From the NCBI GenBank assembly GCA_016234305.1, contig JACRFM010000047.1:1-22326 (forward strand): a stretch of DNA of 22,326 nucleotides. The letters run 5' to 3'. The translations under genes were made by a program, and so were the position numbers. The notes under the pieces were generated by a model that was not told the origin of the DNA, made no database searches, and saw only the letters and a list, made by a program, of their open reading frames with translations. Each line of letters starts with the position of its first letter. Position 1 is the stretch's first letter. Source of the DNA: Candidatus Kerfeldbacteria bacterium. GTDB taxonomy: Bacteria > Patescibacteriota > Patescibacteriia > Veblenbacterales > UBA10138. Positions 1 through 7,509 of this stretch are shown here, in pieces.

Positions 1-135
1 CACATCTTCGCTGCTTTTATGACATTCTTTAAATTGGAAAGAGCAAGACTTGCGGAAGGCACGAGCTGGTATGAACAAAAAGTATCTATTACCAGAATTT
101 CTATCGCTAATTACTTAAATTACGCAAAGGCGTAA
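1..135 (+). CDS. DDE-type transposase, C-terminal fragment (partial)
   Basis: The reading frame is open from the first base of the window and stops at 133-135, leaving 44 C-terminal residues. The fragment contains HIFAAFMTFFKLERARL followed by an amphipathic basic helix. This resembles the end of IS4/IS5-type DDE transposases, where a hydrophobic I-F-x-x-F stretch and K-L-E follow the catalytic Glu region. The catalytic residues lie outside the window, so family and activity cannot be assigned. The stop lies 3 bp from the truncated end of the convergent secreted-protein pseudogene, which fits insertion of this element into that gene. The call rests on resemblance only. Confidence 0.5.
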   Translation, partial: HIFAAFMTFFKLERARLAEGTSWYEQKVSITRISIANYLNYAKA

Positions 136-138
136 GTC

Positions 139-518
139 CTAAGTATAACTAAGTGTTGCTTGGCCCAAACTGACATAACTGGCCTGCACAGTAGGTGAAC
201 CTTTGTATAAATCCAAATAATAACTAGTTTGATTGGTGCCGGCTGAACGCGTTAACAATACTTTAATGCCATTAATACTAGTGGCATTAGGAAAAAAGAT
301 TGGCCGATATTGTGCCAAACCGTAGTATTGCTCCGCATTATGGGATCATTCCAAAAACCGTTGGTAACGGTTTGTGAAATATCAACAATTTGAGCTTGAA
401 CAAAGGAAGGTTGTATAAAAAAAATAACTGCGAAAACAAAAAAACTAACCCCTAAAGACCAAGTTGACTTTAATAATACTGAAGGCAGACAAAGTGGTGG
501 AATGCGATTAATTAACAT
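139..518 (-). pseudogene. Truncated, frameshifted secreted beta-sandwich-like protein
   Basis: Translation from ATG 516-518 gives a long N-region, a hydrophobic segment (about residues 22-40) and a likely signal peptidase site after FVQA, so export is predicted. The mature part carries TVWHNIGQSF, a start seen in galactose-binding-like extracellular domains. The frame stops at 252 after 88 codons. The -1 frame continues without a break with NATSINGIKVLLTRSAG and LDLYKGSPTVQASYVSLGQ down to a stop at 139-141. The switch falls on a run of six T (six A at 302-307 on the plus strand); one extra T would give about 126 residues. The C-terminus stops abruptly beside the transposase gene, so an insertion has probably cut the gene. 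Function is unknown. Confidence 0.6.
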
Positions 519-568
519 AATTCCAAATTAAATCACGGGGTACTTTTGCAACTTATCGCCCAAATAAA

Positions 569-597
569 ATTATACACCGGGCGTTAACACAACTCAA
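569..597 (-). promoter_or_regulatory. Promoter of the secreted-protein pseudogene
   Basis: On the minus strand, -35 TTGAGT (592-597) and -10 TATAAT (569-574) are separated by 17 bp. Transcription would start near 562 and give a leader of about 44 nt before ATG 518. Confidence 0.6.
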
Positions 598-632
598 CTA
601 GCTTAACCACTCTATTTAACCAATTTATTACC

Positions 633-726
633 TTGTGTAAAAATGTCCGGTCACCGCACCTACTATTAAAAAATTTCAATTTTGCGGGATGCCGCCATGA
701 CGGCACCGGACATTTTTGACACACAA
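633..726. repeat. MITE-like element or solo terminal inverted repeats
   Basis: The arms at 633-651 and 705-726 are inverted repeats sharing AAAAATGTCCGGT plus the outer TTGTGT; the right arm has two extra bases. The core holds a near-palindrome (690-705, TGCCGCCATGACGGCA). Ends starting TGT and containing ATGTCCGG recall elements of rve-type (IS481/IS3-like) transposases. There is no coding capacity in 94 bp. It could instead be a stable hairpin acting as a terminator, but no T-run follows the stem directly outside the arms. Confidence 0.45.
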
Positions 727-759
727 ACTATTTATCTCTATGTTACCCCCGGCACCAGA

Positions 760-788
760 GATGCACATCGGGACGACGAAGGCTAGAT
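760..788 (-). repeat. Dispersed intergenic repeat, copy 1
   Basis: Read on the minus strand, this 29-bp stretch matches plus-strand 15734-15762 at 26 of 29 positions; both contain AGCCTTCGT and GTCCCGATGT. This copy lacks the full palindrome present in the second copy. It lies in the leader region of dnaE, inside a possible hairpin closed by ACCCCGG/CCGGGGT. Confidence 0.5.
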
Positions 789-835
789 AAGTTCCGGGGT
801 TGCTTCACCTAATCAAGCCTGCGTTTAGAACCGTC

Positions 836-867
836 TTGTCAACCTAGAGTTACCTCGCTACTATATT
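836..867 (+). promoter_or_regulatory. Putative leaderless promoter of dnaE
   Basis: The -10 box TATATT at 862-867 places the start point at or next to the A of the dnaE ATG (873). The best -35 is TTGTCA (836-841), with a long 20-bp spacer, so the -35 is uncertain. There is no SD sequence before the ATG. Confidence 0.45.
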
Positions 868-872
868 AGCGT

Positions 873-3800
873 ATGTCAGACTTTGTTCACCTCCACGTGC
901 ACTCGCATTATTCGCTCCTGGATGGCTTGCCGAAAATCCCCGATTTAGTGGCCAATGCCAAGAAAAAAGGGTTCAAAGCCCTGGCCTTAACCGACCACGG
1001 CGTGATGCACGGCGTGGTGGAATTTTACAAAGAAGCTACGGCCAATAACCTTAAACCGATTTTAGGCGTGGAAGCTTACGTGGCCCCGCGCCAATTAACC
1101 GACAAGCAAGCCCGCCTGGACGACGCCAACAACCACTTAATATTGCTGGCCCAGAATTTAACCGGCTACCAAAATTTATTAAAATTAATCAGCCTGGCGC
1201 ATTTGCAGGGATTTTATTACAAGCCGCGGATAGATTTGGAAATACTCCGGCAATATCACGAAGGGCTGATTGCCCTGTCAGCCTGCTTTAAGGGCCAAAT
1301 TCCCTCAGCCCTTAGGCAAGGCGATGAAACTAAAGCCGTGGAACTCGCCCGCACTTATCAGACCATTTTGGGAGAGAATAATTTTTATCTGGAAATTCAG
1401 GCGCATCCGGAAATGCCGGAGCAAGTTATTTTAAATAAACAACTGGCTGAGTTAGGCAAAACCTTAAGCCTGCCCTTAGTGGCCACTAACGACGTGCACT
1501 ATTTGGAATCAGCCGACGGTGAAGCCCAGGATATTTTAGTTTGCATCCAAACCGGCAAAACCGTGGATGACCCCAATCGCCTGAACACGCGCGGGCTTGA
1601 TAACTCCCTCAAAACCGCCCAAGCCATGCGGCAGGATTTGCCGGAATACGGCGCCGCCATAGACTGCGCCGGCGAAGTGGCTGAAAGATTAAACGTGGAA
1701 CTGCCTTTGGGTAAAAGATTTTTTCCCAGCTACCCCACGCCTCAGGGCGAAACCCCGGAAGCTTATTTGCGCTTGCTGTCTGAGCAAGGCTTGGTTATGC
1801 ACTACACCCAAGGCGTGCCTGATGAAGTGCGTGAACGCTTGGAATACGAACTGGGCATTATTATGAAAAAAGGTTATGCCAGTTATTTTTTGGTAGTGGC
1901 TGATTTTGTCAATTGGGCCCGGGCACAAAGCATTATTGCCACCACCCGCGGCAGCGCGGCCGGCTCACTGACCTCTTTTTTAATCGGCATCACCACGGTT
2001 AATCCCCTGATTTACAAATTGCCATTTGAGCGTTTCTTAAACCCGGAACGCCCTTCGCCGCCGGACATTGATATGGATTTTGCCGATAACCGGCGTGACG
2101 AAGTAATAGCTTACGTTACGGCCAAATACGGCCTGGACCATGTGGCCCAGATTGTCACCTTGGGCACGATGGCGGCCCGGGCCGCCGTGCGCGATGTCGG
2201 CCGGGCTTTGGGCTATCCTTACAGTTTATGCGACCGCGTGGCTAAAATGATTCCCTTTGGCTCACAAGGTTTCCACATGACCATTGAACGAGCCGTAAAC
2301 GAAACAGCTGACCTAAAATCTCTGTCTGAACAAGACCCGCAAGTTAAACGCCTGTTGGAACTGGCTAAAAAAGTTGAAGGTTGCGCCCGTCATGCCTCGG
2401 TTCACGCCGCCGGCGTGGTAATTGCGCCCACCCCGCTGACTGATTACTGCCCCTTGCAATATGATGTGGACGGCAACAATATAATCACTCAATTTGATAT
2501 GTGGTCGTGCGAAGACGCTGGTTTGGTCAAAATGGATTTTTTGGGCATCCGCAACCTGTCCATCATGGGTAATGCCATAAATATAATTAAAAAAACCAAA
2601 GGTCTGGACGTTAATCTGGATAATTTACCGCTGAACGACCAAAAAACTTTTACACTGATGTCGAGGGGTGAAACCATGGGCATGTTCCAACTGGGCGGCA
2701 GCGGCATGACCCGCTATTTGAAAGAACTTAAACCGTCTTCACTCACTGATATTATGGCTATGGTGGCGCTGTTTCGGCCCGGGCCGATGAACTCCATTCC
2801 CGATTTCATCAAGCGCAAACACAACGCCAAACTTATTAAGTACTTGGATCCGCGCTTAAAAGATATTTTACAATCATCCTACGGTATTATCACTTACCAG
2901 GACGATGTTTTGCTGATTGCCATAGAAATCGCCGGCTACAGCTGGGAAGAGGCCGACAAGCTGCGCAAGGCGATGGGCAAAAAAATCATCAAAGAAATGG
3001 CGCGGCAAAAAGAAAAATTTATTTCCGGCTGCGTCACCCACGGCTTAATCGAGGCTAAGGCCCGCACCTTATGGGAATTAATTGAACCTTTTGCCGCTTA
3101 TGGTTTTAATAAGGCGCACGCGGCCTCTTACGGCATTGTGGCTTATCAAACCGCTTACCTTAAAGCCAATTTTCCCACTGAATTTATGTCAGCCGTTATG
3201 ACCGCCGAGGCCGGTGACCTGCCCACGGTGGCTGAAGCCGTGAACGAATGCAAACACTTGGGTATTGAAGTCTTGCCGCCGGATATTAATGAAAGCTTGT
3301 CTACTTTTACCGTCATTGATGACACTAAAATTCGCTTCGGCCTGTCGGCCGTTAAAAACTTAGGTGAACAAGTAATAAGCTCAATCATCGCCGAACGCAA
3401 ACAAGCCGGACCGTTTGACACCCTGGATAAGTTCCTGCGCCGCACGGCCGGCGGCGAGGTTACTAAAAAATCTTTGGAGAGCCTGATTAAATCCGGCGCG
3501 CTGGACAGTTTGCACCCTGAACGCCGGCAACTTTTGGATTCTATGGAGGTCCTGTTAAGCTATGCCAAAAATAGCGCCAAGGCCAAAAATACCAAACAAT
3601 CGTCTTTGTTTGGTCAGGCCGGTGCCGATACGACTTTGGGTCTGAAGCTGGCCGAGGCGCCGGCCACCACTAAACAGGAAAAATTGTCATGGGAACGCGA
3701 ACTCATCGGCCTGTATATCACCGAACACCCCCTGGCTGAATATCAGAATAAATTGCGCGATTTTATTAAACCGCTGTCTGACCTGAAAAATTTAAAAGCC

Positions 3801-4367
3801 GACACTACTGTGATAGTACTGGGCTTAACAACAACCATAAAGCCCATAACCACTAAACGGGGTGACCTGATGGCCTTCATTACTATAGAAGATTTAAATA
3901 CTTCCGTAGAACTAGTTGTATTTACGGAAACTTTTCTTAAATACCGACCCCAACTAAACACTGACGAAGTAATCTTGGTGCGAGGAAAAATTTCGCCCAA
4001 AGACGGCGAGATAAAAATTATTGCGAATGACCTGCGGGTGCTACCCGCGGCGGCCGAAGTCAACCTGACTGACATTAAGGCTTTTACCGTAAATCACAAT
4101 AATTTTTATAATCCACGGACAAGTGGCCACACCTTAGACTCCGAACCAACACCAAGTTGCACTCTGCGTTTACCGATAGATAGCGACCCCAGCACCATTG
4201 AAAGTTTAAAACAGGTGTTAATTAACCATCCCGGCGAATTACCAGTTTACTTTTTAATTAAGCAGGCCGGCATCTGGAAAAAGGTAGCCGCGCCTTATAA
4301 AGTGAAACTGACTGATGATTTTAAACAAGCTTGCGAACAGATTCTCGGCCTGAATTGCCTAATATAA
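873..4367 (+). CDS. dnaE: DNA polymerase III alpha subunit (DnaE type)
   Basis: Replicative DNA polymerase catalytic subunit of 1164 residues, the usual length for DnaE1. An N-terminal PHP domain starts with HLHVHSHYS (residues 6-14) and includes LALTDHG, EAYVAP and TNDVHYLE. These metal-ligand positions look intact, unlike the degenerate PHP of E. coli, so PHP proofreading is possible (inference). The palm has PDIDMDF (397-403, Asp400 and Asp402) and KMDFLG with Asp555, which match the E. coli catalytic triad positions. The fingers and beta-binding region follow, then a helix-hairpin-helix region near 835-880 and an OB fold at about 975-1060 (VIVLGLTTTIKPITTKRGDL). A C-terminal domain of about 100 residues ends the protein. 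The ATG at 873 is the natural start because the PHP motif begins within six residues. No dnaQ-like exonuclease gene is present in the window. Confidence 0.97.
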   Translation: MSDFVHLHVHSHYSLLDGLPKIPDLVANAKKKGFKALALTDHGVMHGVVEFYKEATANNLKPILGVEAYVAPRQLTDKQARLDDANNHLILLAQNLTGYQNLLKLISLAHLQGFYYKPRIDLEILRQYHEGLIALSACFKGQIPSALRQGDETKAVELARTYQTILGENNFYLEIQAHPEMPEQVILNKQLAELGKTLSLPLVATNDVHYLESADGEAQDILVCIQTGKTVDDPNRLNTRGLDNSLKTAQAMRQDLPEYGAAIDCAGEVAERLNVELPLGKRFFPSYPTPQGETPEAYLRLLSEQGLVMHYTQGVPDEVRERLEYELGIIMKKGYASYFLVVADFVNWARAQSIIATTRGSAAGSLTSFLIGITTVNPLIYKLPFERFLNPERPSPPDIDMDFADNRRDEVIAYVTAKYGLDHVAQIVTLGTMAARAAVRDVGRALGYPYSLCDRVAKMIPFGSQGFHMTIERAVNETADLKSLSEQDPQVKRLLELAKKVEGCARHASVHAAGVVIAPTPLTDYCPLQYDVDGNNIITQFDMWSCEDAGLVKMDFLGIRNLSIMGNAINIIKKTKGLDVNLDNLPLNDQKTFTLMSRGETMGMFQLGGSGMTRYLKELKPSSLTDIMAMVALFRPGPMNSIPDFIKRKHNAKLIKYLDPRLKDILQSSYGIITYQDDVLLIAIEIAGYSWEEADKLRKAMGKKIIKEMARQKEKFISGCVTHGLIEAKARTLWELIEPFAAYGFNKAHAASYGIVAYQTAYLKANFPTEFMSAVMTAEAGDLPTVAEAVNECKHLGIEVLPPDINESLSTFTVIDDTKIRFGLSAVKNLGEQVISSIIAERKQAGPFDTLDKFLRRTAGGEVTKKSLESLIKSGALDSLHPERRQLLDSMEVLLSYAKNSAKAKNTKQSSLFGQAGADTTLGLKLAEAPATTKQEKLSWERELIGLYITEHPLAEYQNKLRDFIKPLSDLKNLKADTTVIVLGLTTTIKPITTKRGDLMAFITIEDLNTSVELVVFTETFLKYRPQLNTDEVILVRGKISPKDGEIKIIANDLRVLPAAAEVNLTDIKAFTVNHNNFYNPRTSGHTLDSEPTPSCTLRLPIDSDPSTIESLKQVLINHPGELPVYFLIKQAGIWKKVAAPYKVKLTDDFKQACEQILGLNCLI

Positions 4368-4368
4368 T

Positions 4369-4396
4369 TTGACTACCTAAACGTAACCTTTACAAT
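4369..4396 (+). promoter_or_regulatory. Leaderless promoter of the 4403 gene
   Basis: -35 TTGACT (4369-4374), a 16-bp spacer and -10 TACAAT (4391-4396) are followed by six bases and then ATG 4403, so the transcript should start at the A of the start codon. The -35 begins directly after the dnaE stop codon. Confidence 0.65.
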
Positions 4397-4402
4397 AACC
4401 AA

Positions 4403-4963
4403 ATGCTAAAGGAAAATTCAAACCAGACCGAAACAAAGGCCGACCGCCACCAAAGATTAATACAACAAGGGACGGCGGAGCTTTCTAAAATTAACATTGA
4501 CCCAAACGAATATGAACGCTATTTTGACCTTATGCGCCAGGCTGATGCGCCCGTTGGCCAGGCCATTCAAGTATTGGACCGGTTAGATGGGGTCATTATT
4601 ACGCCAGGCGAAGCTTTAGAAGCCTGGAATGGCATTAAATCAATTTTTGATAAAATTAATGCTAATGAATACGATGAAACCAGCGGCCAAAATATATTGA
4701 ACGAAATGAAACAATGTACTGCCGAGTGTGTAAACTGGCTTAAAGAATTAACCTTGGTAACCTCGGGTAAGGAACTCACCGAACCTTTAAAAATACCTGA
4801 TAGCATAAAAGAGCTGCGCAATCGCATATTCAACCTAAAAATCAAATTTGGTGAACTACCCGCTTACCTTTCCTACCGCAAGGTCGGTATATATAAAATA
4901 GACGAATCAACTATCCCCGAAGACGAGTGGTTTAGGGAAAGGGGCAATAAACAGTCTGAATAA
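4403..4963 (+). CDS. Hypothetical protein, helical and soluble
   Basis: 186 residues, not recognised. The protein is charged and has no signal peptide or membrane segment. The first 25 residues are polar and probably disordered; the rest is predicted mostly helical, with amphipathic stretches near residues 27-60, 68-118 and 132-150. There are only two Cys (residues 105 and 109, in QCTAEC), too few for a zinc finger. A strong promoter with no SD supports ATG 4403 as the start of a leaderless mRNA. It lies 35 bp after dnaE on the same strand but with its own promoter, so a link to replication is not implied. Confidence 0.7.
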   Translation: MLKENSNQTETKADRHQRLIQQGTAELSKINIDPNEYERYFDLMRQADAPVGQAIQVLDRLDGVIITPGEALEAWNGIKSIFDKINANEYDETSGQNILNEMKQCTAECVNWLKELTLVTSGKELTEPLKIPDSIKELRNRIFNLKIKFGELPAYLSYRKVGIYKIDESTIPEDEWFRERGNKQSE

Positions 4964-5037
4964 AGCTACTCACCAACTGCTTGATACGACTTAGATAATA
5001 ACCGTCCGATATAATCATAAACCGCCACTACTTAACT

Positions 5038-5077
5038 ATCAACTGCTTCACTGCTGCGAAGCAGTGAAGCAGTTGAT
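5038..5077. repeat. Perfect 18-bp inverted repeat with GCGA loop
   Basis: The arms 5038-5055 and 5060-5077 are exact reverse complements around the four-base loop GCGA, a GNRA tetraloop in the plus-strand RNA. No T-run follows on either strand, so this is not a classical intrinsic terminator. It sits just upstream of a separate bidirectional terminator between convergent genes. Confidence 0.75.
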
Positions 5078-5082
5078 TAAAT

Positions 5083-5115
5083 AAACCCGTTCACCACTCT
5101 TCAGTAAACGGGTTT
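5083..5115. terminator. Bidirectional terminator
   Basis: AAACCCGTT (5083-5091) pairs with AACGGGTTT (5107-5115) around a 15-nt loop. The minus-strand side is followed by a T-rich tract and the plus side by TTTGTTGTATT. It separates the convergent 4403 and 5124 genes. Confidence 0.7.
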
Positions 5116-5123
5116 GTTGTATT

Positions 5124-5540
5124 CTACAAAAGTTTGATATTTAATTTTTTATAAGCTTCATTGTTTGTTACGCAATAATATAGTACATAATTTCTTTTTG
5201 CATTACGCAAAGCTGATTCCATTAACGCTTTGATTTTGTAATCTTTAGAAGTAAGTGAACTACCGTCTTTTATTAAAGCAACCAACACAATTGGCTGATC
5301 CCAAGAAAAGCCAATACATTCATCAATTACATCTCCCAAAACTTTAATGTCTTTTTCCGTAATATCTTCAAGATAATCTCCGTTTTGAAATAAGTTTAGT
5401 TGATAAAAGATTTTCTTATTATGACAATTAAGAACATCTGAATGCAAATCAACTCTTTGGCCGCACAATAAAACTACATTAACATTAATACTATCTGAAC
5501 CACCCAAAACAGTATCTTTTTGCTCTGACTTCACTAACAT
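5124..5540 (-). CDS. Hypothetical protein
   Basis: 138 residues, not recognised. There is no signal peptide or clear membrane helix. The predicted pattern alternates strands and helices (INVNVVLLCGQ, QPIVLVALIKDG, NYVLYYCVTN), which suits a compact alpha/beta domain. It has Cys at residues 26, 39, 75 and 122, without a regular metal-site spacing. A strong SD (AGGAGG, 4 nt before ATG 5540) fixes the start. It lies 46 bp downstream of the HsmA-like gene on the same strand and is probably cotranscribed with it. Confidence 0.75.
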   Translation of the reverse strand: MLVKSEQKDTVLGGSDSINVNVVLLCGQRVDLHSDVLNCHNKKIFYQLNLFQNGDYLEDITEKDIKVLGDVIDECIGFSWDQPIVLVALIKDGSSLTSKDYKIKALMESALRNAKRNYVLYYCVTNNEAYKKLNIKLL

Positions 5541-5586
5541 ACTGCCTCCTGTTGTTATTTTTTTGTTTTCTACTTAATTGTTTTGT

Positions 5587-5952
5587 TTATAAAACATTGG
5601 GAATGCCACTGACAAAGGCGACTAGCCAAGCAAGCCAAACGTAGATTGAGCAACGATTAAATATTTTGGCATACCACGCCTGGCCTCTAATAGCTTGAAT
5701 CGCAAACCATAAATGCGCGGACATTATAGTCAGGGCAACATAACCGCTAACCATATGAATAATAGTATGAAGATTCAGGCTTCTACCAGTAGTATTAAAA
5801 AACATAATAGAAGTACCGCCGAGGTCGCACAAAAACGCGGTTATAAAAACGAGCAGCATCCACAACTTTAGCTCTTTTTTAAACCTTTCCGACCATATTG
5901 CTATGGTGTAAAAAACCAAAGCGGCCACTATAAACCTGACGCCGATAGGCAT
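5587..5952 (-). CDS. HsmA family (TIGR03987-like) membrane protein
   Basis: 121 residues with four predicted membrane helices (about 5-20, 30-50, 66-88 and 102-120). The motifs IAIWSER after helix 1, FLCDLGGTS in helix 2, NLHTIIHMVSGYVAL in helix 3, and HLWFAIQAIRGQ plus FNRCSIYVWLAWLVAFVSG near the end match my memory of the small HsmA/TIGR03987 family, whose biochemical role is unknown. Conserved His residues in helices 3-4 suggest a haem or metal ligand (inference). An SD (AGGAG, 5 nt before ATG 5952) supports the start. It is the first gene of a likely two-gene unit with the 5124 gene. Confidence 0.75.
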   Translation of the reverse strand: MPIGVRFIVAALVFYTIAIWSERFKKELKLWMLLVFITAFLCDLGGTSIMFFNTTGRSLNLHTIIHMVSGYVALTIMSAHLWFAIQAIRGQAWYAKIFNRCSIYVWLAWLVAFVSGIPNVL

Positions 5953-5998
5953 ATTGGCTCCTTTGTTAAGTTAAATTTTATTTATTTTTATGCCTCTC

Positions 5999-6027
5999 AC
6001 CTTAACCGAAAACGTTTAAAAAGTCAA
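5999..6027 (-). promoter_or_regulatory. Putative promoter of the HsmA-like gene
   Basis: On the minus strand, -35 TTGACT (6022-6027), a 17-bp spacer and a weak -10 TAAGGT (5999-6004) lie about 47 bp before the start codon. The 8-bp palindrome AAACGTTT lies within the spacer and could be an operator. Confidence 0.4.
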
Positions 6028-6062
6028 AATTAAAAAGAGGTATGGCTAGCCAAGAGTATTTC

Positions 6063-6071
6063 TGTTATAAT
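6063..6071 (+). promoter_or_regulatory. Extended -10 promoter of the baseplate-J-like gene
   Basis: TGTTATAAT is a perfect extended -10 (TG, one base, TATAAT at 6066-6071). No good -35 is seen. The start point near 6078 leaves a leader of about 22 nt that ends in the palindrome AAAACGTTTT just before ATG 6100; there is no SD. Confidence 0.6.
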
Positions 6072-6099
6072 GTATCTGTCATTAAATTAAAAACGTTTT

Positions 6100-7266
6100 A
6101 TGATTACCCAAAAACCAATCACGCCCCTAAACATTCGCCCCACGCCAGCTTTAAACAGCAGCGTGCCTTACAAACGATTGGTCATAAGCTTTTTAATTGC
6201 GGCGGCCGCTATAACTTTACTAGTGCTGTACTACTCCTTGGGCCAGGCCACGATTGAACTAACCATAAAACCTGACAGTTCAATTATGGAGAGTTCCATT
6301 ACCATCGGACCGACTGACGGGCTAGATGCCAAAGCCATTATTAAACAACTGGAATACAGCGGCGAACAAACCTTTCCCGCCTCGCCTTCGGGAGAAAAAG
6401 AACCCAAAGCTTCCGGTGAGGTAATGTTAATCAACAAATCAAACCAAGGCCAAACCTTAATTGCCACCACTCGCCTGCTTTCCAAGGACAATGTATTGTT
6501 TCGTTTAACAAATACGGTTCACGTACCGGCCAATGGTTCCATCGCCGCCAAAGTAGTAGCTGACCAGGCCGGCGACGGCGGTTTAATTCCACCAACCAGT
6601 TTTACCATTCCGGGTTTAAAACCGAGTTTGCGCGAACAAATCTACGCTGAATCAGCCCAGGCCATGGAGCGGGCGGAAAAACCGGGCAACAAGGTAACTG
6701 ATTTGGATTTTGAAAAGGCGCGCAAAATTTTGAGTGAGCAACTACTGCCACCGGCCCTGGCTAAAATTCGCGAAAGTTTAAACGATACCGACCGTAAACT
6801 ATCGGTTATTTATACCTCTGATATCAACCAAGGCGAATCCGACACGCCCGCTGAAACTACCAAAGAATTTTTCAAATATAAAATTACGCTCAAGGTAACG
6901 GCGGCCTTTTACGACCCCAACGAACTTAAAAATAAAACTTTGGCCAAATTGCAAAAAGACCGCAGTGACGGCAAAAAAATTCTCACCATTGAAGACCAGA
7001 GTTTAAGCCTGAGTATGACGGAAGTTAATCCCGAATTAACCCAAGGCCAGGTTAGCGTCAAATTCCTGGCCCAGGTGGCTATTACTGATGCCGGCAAGGC
7101 TTTTAACAAAAACGACCTGCTGGGACGAACGTCTAAAGAAGTCCAAAATTATTTTGCCACTATACCGGGCGTGGTGCGAGCTGAAGTCAAGTTATGGCCT
7201 TTTTGGATAACCAGCGTTCCCACCAGTCCGGAGAAAATTGAATTAACCGTTAAATCAAGCCCATAA
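6100..7266 (+). CDS. Membrane-anchored baseplate-J-like protein
   Basis: 388 residues. A cytoplasmic basic N-terminus is followed by one membrane helix (about residues 26-46); the rest is probably outside the membrane. The section from about 103 to 175 (KASGEVMLINKSNQGQTLIA, then VPANGSIAAKVVADQAGDGG and FTIPGL) resembles the beta-rich domain annotated as baseplate J/gp47-like in Patescibacteria. A helical stretch and further beta-rich sequence follow, ending in NYFATIPGVVRAEVKLWPFW. It is not a phage tail gene in context: no other phage genes are near. A role in an envelope or secretion structure is possible but unproven. The next promoter starts 8 bp after its stop. Confidence 0.75.
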   Translation: MITQKPITPLNIRPTPALNSSVPYKRLVISFLIAAAAITLLVLYYSLGQATIELTIKPDSSIMESSITIGPTDGLDAKAIIKQLEYSGEQTFPASPSGEKEPKASGEVMLINKSNQGQTLIATTRLLSKDNVLFRLTNTVHVPANGSIAAKVVADQAGDGGLIPPTSFTIPGLKPSLREQIYAESAQAMERAEKPGNKVTDLDFEKARKILSEQLLPPALAKIRESLNDTDRKLSVIYTSDINQGESDTPAETTKEFFKYKITLKVTAAFYDPNELKNKTLAKLQKDRSDGKKILTIEDQSLSLSMTEVNPELTQGQVSVKFLAQVAITDAGKAFNKNDLLGRTSKEVQNYFATIPGVVRAEVKLWPFWITSVPTSPEKIELTVKSSP

Positions 7267-7273
7267 CAAATAG

Positions 7274-7302
7274 TTGACTTTAGCTGGTCTTAAGGCTAAA
7301 AT
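7274..7302 (+). promoter_or_regulatory. Promoter of the thrS leader
   Basis: -35 TTGACT (7274-7279), a 17-bp spacer and -10 TAAAAT (7297-7302) predict a start near 7309 and a leader of about 500 nt before thrS. Confidence 0.7.
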
Positions 7303-7308
7303 TCATTT

Positions 7309-7509
7309 ATACGTGATTGCAGTAGCTACCAACTACTGGTCCGGCTCGCGCTGTACTTAGCGGCCACAAGCATCGGATTCTAGTTAACTAGGCCAAACGT
7401 AACCACAACTTGAGAGCGGTCCCGACTTGGCGGGATAACTTGGGTGGAACCGCCCCGATGGACATCGGGGTCCCAAACGATTACTATTCGTTTGGGTTAT
7501 TTTATTTTT
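7309..7509 (+). promoter_or_regulatory. T-box riboswitch with intrinsic terminator (thrS leader)
   Basis: T-box leaders sense uncharged tRNA and control aminoacyl-tRNA synthetase genes. The T-box core TGGGTGGAACCGC (7441-7453) matches the family consensus; TGGA (7445-7448) would pair with the tRNA 3' end. GCGGT near 7415 can pair with ACCGC to form the antiterminator. A 9-bp terminator stem (7472-7480 with 7488-7496) is followed by TTATTTTATTTTT. TTGGG at 7440-7444 can also pair with CCAA-type bases of the terminator arm, giving exclusive structures. Upstream, 7315-7375 folds into a short stem I. Thr codons ACC (7328-7330) and ACA (7366-7368) are both possible specifiers; I could not decide between them. 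A further hairpin CCCCGATG/CATCGGGG (7453-7470) sits between T-box and terminator. Confidence 0.8.

Noticed and set aside
6042..6257. 71-codon plus-strand frame before the baseplate-J-like gene
   Set aside because: It overlaps the promoter and the real gene in another frame, without an SD or recognisable sequence.
6100..7266. Phage tail baseplate gene indicating a prophage
   Set aside because: A membrane anchor and ordinary cellular neighbours on both sides; no other phage genes.
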